The position numbers and the translations under genes are program-made. From Hippasteria phrygiana (taxonomy: Eukaryota > Echinodermata > Asteroidea > Valvatida > Goniasteridae): 64,000 bases of DNA. Below are positions 54,969-64,000 of the stretch, in pieces. The DNA lies in contig JAZGUH010000932.1 in assembly GCA_037893225.1 (NCBI GenBank), positions 62,001-126,000 on the forward strand, given 5' to 3'. A model generated the notes under the pieces. That model saw only the letters and a program-made list of their open reading frames with translations. It searched no databases and was not told the DNA's origin. Each line of letters starts with the position of its first letter. The stretch's first letter is position 1.

Positions 54969-56501
54969 TTATATCTTCTTCCCTCCACATTTAGCCTTCC
55001 CTCTATGCGATGTCCCCTTAAGGTAAGTGAGAAGTGGTGCTGTGACACTTGAATATCCGCATATGAACTTCCGAAAGAAGCCTGTGAAACCGAGGAATGC
55101 CCGCAGTTCTGTGACGGTTGTTAGTTCCGGCCAGTCTTTCACTGCGGCTACCTTGTCCGGGTCTGGTTGTACTCCTTCCCCAGCTACTACGAGGTGGCCT
55201 AGATATTTGACTTGGGTTTTGAAGAAGTCACACTTGGACGGCTTTAACTTTAACCCGTGGTTTTGCAGCCGCGAGAATACCATTTCCAGTCGCTGCAGGT
55301 GTTCTTCAAATGTCGAAGAATAAACTATGATATCGTCGAGGTATATCAAGAGGCTCTGCAGGGCTTCATCACCAAAACATCGCTGCATCAATCTCTGGAA
55401 CGTGGCAGAGCTATTACATAGCACAAAGGGCATACGGGCGTACTCCCAGAGTCCGAAGGGTGTGGTGAACGCTGTCTTTGGGATGTCGCTCTCCTCCATG
55501 GCCACCTGGTAAAAGCCTGATGTGAGATCCATGACGCTGAAGTATTTTGCATTGCCAAGGGCCTGCAGGGACTCATTGATGCGTGGCAACGGAAAAGCAC
55601 TCTTTACTGTCACACTATTTAGTCGCCGGTAGTCTACACATAAACGTATAGATTGGTCTTTCTTCCGCACCACCACAATGGGGGAAGCCCAAGGGCTGGA
55701 GCTCTCTCGAATGACCCCTTTCTCAAGCAGATCTTTGATGTGTGCCCTCACTTCTTGGTACTGCGATGGGGGGAGAGAACGGTATCTCTGTCTAATTGGG
55801 GAAGTGTCACCTGTATCGATGCGATGTCTGATCGTCTCAGTATAGCCTAGATCACTATCCTTCAGGGAGAATACTGTGTTAAACTTCTGGAGCAGTTGTT
55901 CAAATTTAGACGCTTCATCAGGTGTTAAACGATCTCCCAGCTCCATAGTGTTCAGAAACGATGACGTTGATTCTTTGTCTGATGTAGACATAGAAGCGCA
56001 ACACGCTGAGCTGTGCTTCTTGCTGTGCTCATCGTCTTCATCTTCTGGGGTTAAGGGGTCTCCATTATATAGTATGCCAATGCAGGAATGGCTCTCTAGT
56101 AGAACGTCCTGGTTCGTGTCGTTTGCCACACCAACGAAGAACTTTCCCCCACGGATGCTGACCAATGATCTGTTGATCTGGATACCGCCAGGCAAGTTGG
56201 ACGACTCACCAGGTTCCAACACGGCTGCATATTCCATGTTATCAGGGCCAGGACAGGCTGAGGCCTGGAGAACAACCATTTGTTTAGCAGGAACAAGCAC
56301 AGGTGGGCCTCGAAGGAGATACGCTTTGCTGATCTTATCCTTATTTGAGGTAAATCCTACCCTTTTACACACTGCAAGCATGGCCCTCTCCCACACTTGG
56401 TGGTTGTCATGTGGTTGCAACTTCTTCAGGTGTATCCGTCCGTGGGGGGGGGGGGGGGGGGGGGTCACAAACTCATTCCAACACTCTTTGAGGACATTCA
56501 T
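54969..56501 (-). pseudogene. Ty3/gypsy reverse transcriptase
   Basis: 510 codons. The RT fingers and palm show RHRIDTGDTSPIRQRYR, VVVRKKDQSIRLCVDYRRLN, SVMDLTSGFYQV and the catalytic IYLDDIIVYS, then LGHLVVAGEGVQPDPDKV and LGFTGFFRKFI. The stop at 54969 (after CGGKKI) falls just where the RNase H linker begins in the same frame, so it is a single nonsense change. Near the start the frame crosses a poly-Pro stretch encoded by a G/C-run at about 56444-56463, where length change probably shifted the frame relative to the protease. Confidence 0.9.
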
Positions 56502-57056
56502 TTCTTAGGATCCCCGGGGTTGAGCCAGACATCTGAGAAGACTCAATAACTAACACCATCCTCGATGTGATGACGTGCCCGAGCACTGTGATGTCAGTTT
56601 CAAATATGCCCGTGTAAGGTATCGCCGTGCCGTTTGCTGAAAGAAGCTGAAAATACTCGGGAACGTCCCTCAGTTGGATGCCACGCACCTTGAAATGTTC
56701 ATCGTAGTAATCCCTAGTTATCGTCGTAACCATCGACCCCGTATCTAAAAGACAAGGCACCTGTATTCCATGGAATGACCTTCAATGGTGAAACAGTCGG
56801 CCGTTGCCTTCAATGTAAATTCTCTCGCATTGATGTCTACGGAGCCCGTATATCCCCCTCTCATTGTCTGGCTCGATACAGCAGAGGGAGTTAGTTTCCC
56901 GTCACATTGGTAGTAGTGCCCCCATCTTAGCTTGGTGTGCTGGGGTCGGAGTGGTGTGATAGTTGGTGATTGGTGGCTTCGAGTAGTGCTGGAAATTGCT
57001 GCGGGGTCGACGACGGGGAGCGAAGCAGTCGCGAGAGAAGTGGCCCGGCTGGTCAC
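56473..57056 (-). pseudogene. Ty3/gypsy aspartic protease region
   Basis: Frame 57056-56745 carries the linker (GGYTGSVDINAREF..ATADCFTIEG), and the next frame, from about 56760 to 56473, carries VPCLLDTGSMVTTITRDYY, the retroviral-type DTGS active site, and later ILGHVI-like strands. The two parts need one shift near 56750 and the gag frame needs another near 57000. Two changes close together make this the most damaged part. Confidence 0.75.
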
Positions 57057-58047
57057 AGTTGTAGCACTTTGAGGTCATCGGCACACCGGTCTGAAGGTTA
57101 GATGGACTGGAGTTCCACTTCATGTCTGCTCCACTGGATGGGCTGGTAGCGTCAAATGGATGAACAGATGCATAGTGGGGTTGTTGGCCCGGGTAACGTG
57201 AAGTCATCGCCCAAGGGGCCATGACCGACAAGGTGTCCAGCTTGGTCATGACAACTTTCATTTGGTCTTCCAACTTCTTAACGGGGTCGTTTTCCCTCGT
57301 CGAAATGGCAGACGTAAATCCTTCATGGTTGGCTACGTTGAAATGCGCCTGCTCTCGCTCTGCCCTCTTGATGGTCCAATCCTTAAGCTCGCTGAAGGTT
57401 ATGGTGGGACTCCGGTCGAGCAAGTCTCTACAAGAGTGGCGGAGCCCCTCCCCTGCGATGCCATCTACGAGCTGTTCTCGAATTATGATGTCCGGTTGTT
57501 TGTAGAGGCCTGGGTCCTTCTTGCTTAAGCGATGGAATAGTTTCTCCAGGTCAATACCAAATTCACGAACTGACTCGCCCCGTTGTTGGCGTCGTCCGAG
57601 AAATTTTCGCTGGAGTTCGCCGCTTGTTAGTGGCTCCCCATACGAAGAACGAAGGTAGGCCAAGGCCTCAGCAACTGTCTTAAAGCTAGAAAGTAGGGAT
57701 TTGACCTCAATCTTGGGGCCTGCCTGCAAGAAATCCAGGAGAAACTGGCCTCTCTGCTCCTCTCGGACATTGTAGCGGTCAAATGCGAATGTGATTGCCG
57801 TCACGAATTCATCCACTGGTACAGACTTCCCGCTGGACTCGTCTCGACCCTCAAAGATGGGGATTTTACGCTCTGGTGCCATCACTACCCGAGTTGGCGT
57901 GGAGGCCGGTATTGGGGATTTCGTCTGGGACAGTTCTCGAATTATTACTTTGTAGGTTCTGTCTTGCCAGTCTCCATCTGGGGGCAAAATCATATCATCG
58001 ACTCTCGGCAGAATAATTTCTTCTTCGTCTTCAGAGTAAGAAAGACC
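56902..58047 (-). pseudogene. Ty3/gypsy gag with CCHC knuckle
   Basis: The frame is open from about 58047 (DGATGLSYSEDEEEIILPRV..) with the first Met at 57993. It contains a capsid-like helical region (FEGRDESSG..FVTAITFAFDRYN..FLLDFLQAGPKIEV..FLGRRQQRGESVREFGIDLE) and, near residue 307 from that Met, the zinc knuckle CYNCDQPGHFSRDC followed by a basic stretch. It ends at 56902 after GALLPM, out of register with the protease. The gag would form the particle and bind element RNA. Confidence 0.8.
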
Positions 58048-58138
58048 GGTCGCACCATCAACGTCTGGAGGGGAGAGGCGAGTGGGGGCTCAGTGTTTTT
58101 CTTTATTATACTATTCATGTTTGCGTTTGTGAAATCTT

Positions 58139-58224
58139 CAGTGGGGGGAGGGGGGGGGGAGCGACGATTTTTTATGGGGGGGGGAGGCGTGCGCCCCCCC
58201 CCCCCCCCCTTTAGCTACGCCACT
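58139..58224. repeat. Small hAT-like MITE with G/C runs
   Basis: Left CAGTGGGGGGAGGGG and right CCCCTTTAGCTACGCCACTG form imperfect inverted ends, with GCGACGATTTTTTATGG between. CAGTGGCGTAGC-type termini are typical of hAT MITEs. Confidence 0.4.
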
Positions 58225-59460
58225 GTCCCAAGTGATCGATGATATCGATAATTGAGAGTGGCCGGTCACGTAAGAGAGTAAGCAATAATAGGGAAAAGGA
58301 GTCGGATATTCATATGACCCCGTGCAACCAAAAATTGGGGGAAGCCGAAGCCGCAAAGATTTCAGAAATGGCCCTCGTGTGCGCATGCACACTAATATTT
58401 TCTTATATTACAAGAGCTGGATCCCGTCTCCATAGATTTGTTAAATGTATCTGGTTTTGTTAAGTTTTTAAAACAGTGTAATGCATTTCTGGTACATATA
58501 TTATTACTTGGCAAAACTTGGAATTTTGCCAGGTTTATGCTAATTAGCATTACCCACCACTGCTTCCCATAATCCGGGAGGGAGCCGGAGACGGTCTACA
58601 ACGTTTCTGGTCCATGAACCACTCGGGGGGGGGGGGGGGATTGGCCCCCGCCCACGTCTGGCAGTTCCGCGTGTTTTCCAGTTGAATGTACACGAAACTA
58701 CAAAAGTAAATCAAATTATTTTAAATCACTTTGAAAGACAAGTTGTGCTTACTTAAATATCAATGAAACACCCAGTCGTGTTTTCCTATACTATACTGAG
58801 GACCTGTGGAGTTTCCTTCCATTGTTCCCTTTGTTTACACTTTAACTCTTTCTCAACATGCCCCATAAGGTTTATACACGACTTCTACCGAGGACTTGGG
58901 CTCAGGTCCTCACTTGTATTGTTATTACTAATCCCCCATTGTCCCAAGTCCTCAATCATAATGAATAACATGTAAATGCAGTCTCGAACGGCAATAAAGC
59001 ATTGTGTCTTTCTTAGTAAAGTAAAATTATAAATGTACATGTACTCAGATTATCAAGTCATGTCTACTCAATTTTTTTAATTTGTATTTATTACACGAAT
59101 ACAAACAAATTCTCTTTACCATAACTCGTAGTGTTGGCGCTTACAGCAGGACATAATCTGATCTTTGCATGCAAAGTCACTTCCCCATAGCGTTTTCTAA
59201 TTCAACGTGCACAAAACTACAAATATAGATCGATGTGCAAATCTCCAGCATCAGATTCTTCATGGTTTTAAAATCACTTCTGAAGACCGATAGTGTGCTT
59301 ACTGAAAACAATAAACATGCAATACATGTACATGTACTCCAAAACTGCAATAAGGCAGCCCACAAACATTTTTAAGAAATTCAATTGACTAACCCCCCAA
59401 AAGACAAACAAACAAACAAACAAACAAACAAACAAACAAACACCCCAACAAACAAACAAA
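58225..59460. other. Stretch with a cassette repeat, no gene seen
   Basis: It holds a G-run at 58625-58639, the C copy of the motif-cassette family (58795-58955) and a CAAA microsatellite at 59404-59462. No protein-like frame. Confidence 0.4.
58795..58955. repeat. Motif-cassette repeat, copy C (third motif)
   Basis: Upstream CACCCAGTCGTG corresponds to CACACAGTCATG of the A type. Motifs are ACTGAGGACCTG and ACCGAGGACTTGG (direct) and CAGGTCCTCAC and CAAGTCCTCAATC (inverted). Framework CCATTGTTCCCTTTGTTTAC..CCCCATAAGG..ATACACGACTT is clear. Here the third instance is inverted, unlike A and B. Confidence 0.6.
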
Positions 59461-59466
59461 CAAATA

Positions 59467-61716
59467 GACGGGTCAATTTATGGGAAAAAACACCCTAACC
59501 CCAAAATTGCAACAAAAGGTTTTTCAACGGTTTTTAGTAGTATTTGACATCAGGAATAACATACTAAAAATCTAAGAAAATCAGAAGTCCGGAAAGCTGT
59601 TATTTTCAAAATGGCGTCCAAGATGGCCGCCTGTACCTAAAAATAGCCATAAATCATTAATTATCCATCCTAGAGATGTAATGTTTGTGTCCACCCCCTA
59701 GTTTCAGGGGTAAAAAAATCCATTAAGACTACTTAAAATGTCCTTGAGTAATAAGAAAACCGAGAAATCTAAGATGGCGTCCAAAATGGCTGCCAATTAC
59801 ACTAATGGTTACAAGTCAATAACTGCTTACATTATGGCTGTAATATTGATGTCTATCCCTCGGTTTTAGGTATTAGAAAATCTACTATGACCAGTAAAGG
59901 TGTCATTGAGTAAAGCTTGAGTAAGTTGGTACACTATAAATCCAAGATGGCGTTAAAGATGGCCGCCAATAAGACTAAAATGGCTATATGAAAGTCACTT
60001 ACTATTTACTTTATAGATGTAATTTTGATGTCTGCCGTTAGGTTGTTGTGTAACAAATTATGAAATTAAGACCAGTGCAAGTATCAATCAGTAATCAGTA
60101 AACCTACAAATCCAACTTGACATCCAAGATGGCCGCCAATACTATGAAAAGGCTAAATATCTCCTGTTATTCTTGTTAGATCTGTAATTGAGATTTGTAC
60201 TCCTAGATTGTCAGGATCAAAAATTAGATTTGCGTTGAATGATCGGGTTCTCAATAAATACATATATGGCAGTCATCTTGGATGAAATACATAAATATAC
60301 CTGTATACCTGTATTATGTTGCTATTTATCGAATATTGGACCTATAGTTCATTGGTCCTAGGGGTCGTGTGTCCTACATGTTGTTGGTCTTATTGCCATC
60401 CGCGATGACAGACAGGTTACGGTTAGGGTTAGGAACGTTTGAGTAAGGGTAGGGTTTACATGTAGTTAGGGTTAGGGTTAGGTATACGTTTGGGTAAGGC
60501 ATAGGCGTAGCAAGGTCATTTTTATTGGGGGTAGACATGAACAAGGGCACTCGATATATCGGGGGAACACGGGGGCACTAACATTTTTAGGGCACAGGGA
60601 GCACTACATTTTTTCAGTGGGGGCACAGGCGTCACTATTATTTCTAGTAATGGCACACTAGGGCCAGCAGCATGATGGAAATTATATGAATGTTGCGTTG
60701 ATTGTGTACTTACGGGCCCCGTTCCTAAAAGAGAACAAAATCCACTTTGAAGATATTGGACTTACCAAACTAGCTTGCGACATTAAACACCAACAGGTAT
60801 GTTGTAGATAGAGGGCAGGGTTTTGATTTTTTGTGTGGGAGGGAAATATCGGGGCACCAAAAAAGGAATTAGTGCTACGGGTCATTGGTGTTACGGGTCG
60901 TTGGTCCTACGTTTCATCGGTCTTACATGTCGGATCGTTAGTCCTATTTCCATCTGCTTTGAAAGACGACTGGTTAGGGTTAAGTTCATTTAGGTAAAGG
61001 AGTTAGGCTTAGGGCTAGAGTATGTCTGAATACAATTCACTAGTCTATTCTCACGGGTCGTTGGTCCTATGGTTCACAGACTGTAGGACCAGCGACCCGT
61101 AGGAACAATGAACCATAGGACCAACGACCCCAAGGACCCGTAACTTGTTACTTTTAGATTTATTAATAACCTGATTAGCCAACTCTATGATAATCTGAAT
61201 GTTCTTTGTGTAGTTTTGACTTCCCAGCCATTTTAGTGTAATGGCGGCCATCTTGGATGCCATAATAGCGGCCATCTTGGATGCCATCTTGATTCTAATG
61301 CTACCTAATTACTTAATGACACTTTTACTTGAATTTCCTGACCCCTAAAACATACTTTTAAACTAAACAATGACATCTCTATTGTGAATAGTAATTCACT
61401 TCCGGTCATTTTAGGCAATTTGCGGCCATTTTGGATTGTTAGGTTTCCTGACTGCTGAAGGACATGTTAACTTGTCTTAATGGATTTCTTGACCCCAAAA
61501 ACCAGGGGATAGACACCAAAATTACATCTCTAGGATGGATAATAAATGATTTATGGCTATTTTTAGGTAATGGCGGCCATCTTGGACGCCATTTTGAAAA
61601 TAACAGCTTTCCGGAAGTCTGATTTTCTTAGATTTTTAGTATGTCAAATACTAACAAAAACCGTTGAAAAACCTTTTGTTGCAACTTTTTTATGGTAAAA
61701 CTGTATATTGACCCGA
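59467..61716. mobile_element. 2.25-kb inverted-repeat element rich in AAGATGGC motifs
   Basis: Ends GACGGGTCAATTTA (59467) and TATTGACCCGACT (61716) are inverted. The outer ~280 bp match on both sides, including TTGCAACAAAAGGTTTTTCA, TCAAAATGGCGTCCAAGATG and AATAGCCATAAATCATTAAT. Between them are diverged ~160-bp units with CAAGATGGC..AAAATGGCNGCC on the left and GGCGGCCATCTTGGA on the right, i.e. the array is mirrored. The centre (60340-61140) has TTAGGG-like repeats and TTGGTCCTACGGGTCG-type repeats. No transposase. Confidence 0.6.
60410..60500 (+). repeat. Interstitial TTAGGG-like repeats
   Basis: GGTTACGGTTAGGGTTAGGA, then TAGTTAGGGTTAGGGTTAGG. Short and impure; more likely part of the surrounding repeat than a former telomere. 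Confidence 0.5.
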
Positions 61717-61929
61717 CTAGTTGTCATGAATCGGCTTCAAAATCGTACAGACATCGTCGATATACGTACAGAGGTCGTCTATATTCGTAGTGTCATCGTA
61801 AAGGGACCGTGAGTATTTGTAGGAGGGTGCAATCGGGGCACTAGTCTTTTCTCCTGATTCACCACGATTAAAACTGCTACGACTAATCGGGGGCTGTGTT
61901 CACAAAAATCGTGACAGTTTGACCTAGGC

Positions 61930-63990
61930 TTAAAGTCGCCCTCACACCGGCCTTACGGGGTCGTTACGACGTTTACTGCGGCGTTGCGGTGAAAAAATCG
62001 TGCACAACCGGGAGCATTCCATGTAGCACCTGGGACATCCTCAACGCTTCCTGGAGCATTCGTATGGATCCTTAAGCGTCCGGGAGGGGTCGTAATTTCT
62101 TACGAGAGTAAGACCAAAACTCTCGTAAGAAAATTACGGCAGTGCTACGGAAATCTAGACCGCAACGCTTCCTCAACGCCTCCTTAACGCTTCCGCAACT
62201 GCCGTAACACCACCGTAAGACTCCCTCAGGCCATCTTAACCATCCGCAAGGATTCGTAACAATTCTCCCTCTCCCGGTACACTACGGCTGCGTCAAGATT
62301 TCTGAAGGAAGCCCAATGTCCCTTACGTTTCCTTACGTTTCATTACGTTTCCTTATGATTCCTTACGGAAGCGTTGCGGTGTGTTAGGTATTAACAAGAA
62401 TGTACAGTGATTTCCTTACGGAAGCTCAACGGTTCCTTGCGGATACACTGCGGTTCCTTGCGAATACACTGCGGTTCCCTACGTTTCTTTGCGATCTCTT
62501 GGAAGTCAGCAGCAGAATGAGGGAAGAGCGCCCCCCCCCCCCCCCCCGTTTCTATATTCTGGGCCGGGAACCGTACGGAACCGCAAGCAAACGTAGAGGC
62601 ACCGTATCTCCGCCGTGTATATCCGCAACGAAGCCGTAGCAGTCCGTACTAAACCGTAATAAACCGCTGTGAATCGGGGATATCCTCAACGCCACCGTAT
62701 TTCCTCCGTAGGGTTCCGGAAGGAACCCGCACGCAACCGGTACGCAATCGCGAGGGTCCGTAGAGAATCGGGAGGAGAACCGTGACGCTACCGTCACGTC
62801 CCCGTCACGCAACCGTCAGAAGTCGTAAGAACCCTTTGTACCAACGTAACCACAAAATCCTCTCCCGGGTGTTCATGATTTTGCTCAAAAAATCGCAACG
62901 CTGCCGTATGCTAGGTTTACATTATGTTCCCGGCGGCCACGGCAGTCACGTTTCAGGCCACCGTGGACAAAACGGGATGGACGTGAGACAACGCTGGGGG
63001 GGGGGGGGGGGGGGGGGTGGGGACAGGATGGGCAAACGTGACAGGCCGTGATTGCCAGATTTTTAAACAGTCAAAAAATTTGCCACGGCAGTCACGGTGC
63101 GGATGAGAAACCTAGTAGGCCGTAGTAAAACGGGGTGAACGCAATAAAACGTGACAGTACGTAATAGGCCGTAACAAAACTTGGAGGCGGTCCGTAGTGG
63201 GACGGGAAGCATGTGTATTCCCGGCATCTCACGGTCCTTTCAAGTTTTGTCACGTTCTGCCGCGTTTAGTGCGCGTTTTGTCACGGTTGCTTCACGGTTG
63301 CTGCGCGTTTTGTCCCGTTTTGCCACGTTTTGTCACGGTTCTCACGGAAAGCTAGGGTGTATGGTAGCCGTTTCGTCGCGTTCAATCACGGCGCGTCCCG
63401 GCATGTGACGGTTTACGGGCCCGGCGCGATACGGCGCGTTGCGTTCTACTACGGTCTGACACGGCGCGCGCAGTCTGGGAGGGATACAATGATTGCTATT
63501 GCTTGGAAGGCCTTCTTTTTATACCGTGGGCACAAACGTGCTCCAAAGCTGCCCGGCGTCCACGTTTCATCCGCAGAAAGCCTTGAAAGAACGTGAAAAA
63601 CGTGTCAGACCTTGATCAGAACGTGAGAAACGTGAGGGACCCCATTGGAACGTTACGGGCCGGGAGGGAACGTACTGACATCCGTGGTAGACCGCGGGCC
63701 GAACCGTACTGCGCATTTGAGCCTCCGGGACTCAGCAGCCCCCCCCCCCCCCCCACGGCCCGTCACGGATACCGTGATAGACCGTGAGAAAACTTAGCAG
63801 GACCTTAACAAAACTTGAATACGGAGAAAAAATGGCCAAAATCCCACGGCGCACTACGTTTCGGGCAAACGTGACTGCCGTGGCCGCCGGGAACATAATG
63901 TAAACCTAGCATTAGAAAGAACATCCGTGGACGTCCGTGGACGTCCGTAAAAAGCATTTTTTGGTGTGAGGTCCACTACGATTTTTACTT
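61930..63990. repeat. Nested elements built from degenerate ~11-bp motifs
   Basis: The outer part starts near 61933 (AAGTCGCCCTCACACCGGCC) and its right end shows GGTGTGAGGTCCACTACGAT near 63963. The outer interior is full of CTTACGTTTCC, GCTTCCTCAACGCC and CGGAAGCGTTGCGG variants. A second element (62910-63913) has 45-bp inverted ends CTAGGTTTACATTATGTTCC and is filled with GTTTTGTCACG and ACGTGAGAAACGTGA variants. G- or C-runs lie at 62530-62547, 62997-63017 and 63739-63754. No coding region. Confidence 0.6.
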
Positions 63991-64000
63991 AGAATCAGGT

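Larger units (their letters stand above)
52528..58060 (-). mobile_element. Ty3/gypsy retrotransposon, decayed
   Basis: gag, protease, RT, RNase H and integrase follow in canonical gypsy order on the minus strand. The reading frame is broken by in-frame stops (near 54969 and 54100) and frameshifts (gag to protease, twice near 57000 and 56750, at the G-run near 56445, and near 54700). No paired LTRs were found: right of 58060 the sequence changes to a G-rich hAT-like repeat. The copy is therefore old or truncated. Confidence 0.85.

Noticed and set aside
58047..58300. 5' LTR of the gypsy element
   Set aside because: Compared by eye with 52.0-52.5 kb and no repeat was seen; the sequence is a G-rich hAT-like repeat.
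60410..60500. Chromosome end or telomere fusion
   Set aside because: Only a few impure TTAGGG units inside an inverted-repeat element; no long array.

Overview
This window reads as intergenic and intronic DNA from an animal genome. There is no bacterial gene organisation, introns with GT..AG borders are visible, and almost everything recognisable is a transposable element. The mix (BEL/Pao and Ty3/gypsy LTR elements, a Penelope-like element with a GIY-YIG nuclease, a LINE, a P-element/THAP9-like transposase, TTAA-flanked THAP elements, Tc1/mariner, pogo/Tigger, hAT-like and Mutator-like elements) together with frequent TAGGCCTA and ACATGTACATGT words suggests a marine invertebrate deuterostome. 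An echinoderm or other ambulacrarian is my best guess, but this is inference.

Layout. 1-1.99 kb: 3' end of a LINE. 2.0-5.16 kb: three ~605-bp tandem units dense in paired TGACGTCA palindromes, split by a 1346-bp TA-flanked element. 5.42-5.65 kb: a possible Cys-rich terminal exon. 7.1-8.3 and 10.4-11.2 kb: two inverted copies of an element whose core is a ~54-bp minisatellite. 12.6-14.75 kb: nested inverted-repeat elements and a Penelope-type end with a hammerhead-like fold. 17.2-20.0 kb: a broken P-element/THAP9-like transposase on the minus strand, with a 955-bp Tc1/mariner derivative inside it. 21.2-29.3 kb: a nearly complete, recent BEL/Pao element (minus strand, 5-bp target duplication). 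29.39-30.01 kb: a 624-bp Mutator-like long-TIR element with a 9-bp duplication. 30.6-38.5 kb: dispersed exons of what may be one host gene (plus strand, SAM-like start) whose introns hold an inverted pair of TTAA elements, a THAP fragment and a Kolobok-like THAP element. 41.4-43.0 kb: a pogo/Tigger-type element. 43.1-45.5 kb: a decayed Penelope-like element (minus). 45.5-47.0 kb: a foldback element whose CA microsatellite hosts a cluster of short motif-cassette repeats. 48.4 and 51.8 kb: inverted alternating-GC elements. 49.2-50.7 kb: degenerate tandem units. 52.5-58.06 kb: a decayed Ty3/gypsy element (minus). 59.5-61.7 kb: an inverted-repeat element rich in AAGATGGCGGCC-like motifs. 61.9-64 kb: nested elements made of degenerate ~11-bp repeats.

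Two themes stand out. First, THAP-domain DNA occurs at three independent loci within 17-34 kb, two of them tied to TTAA-flanked termini typical of Kolobok elements. Second, many repeats here are built from one short motif (7-12 bp) repeated in both orientations inside a copy, with the motif changing from one element to the next. The clearest case is a family of ~160-bp cassettes at 35.1, 45.6, 45.8, 46.0 and 58.8 kb, where a shared framework carries four instances of a motif that matches within a copy but differs between copies.
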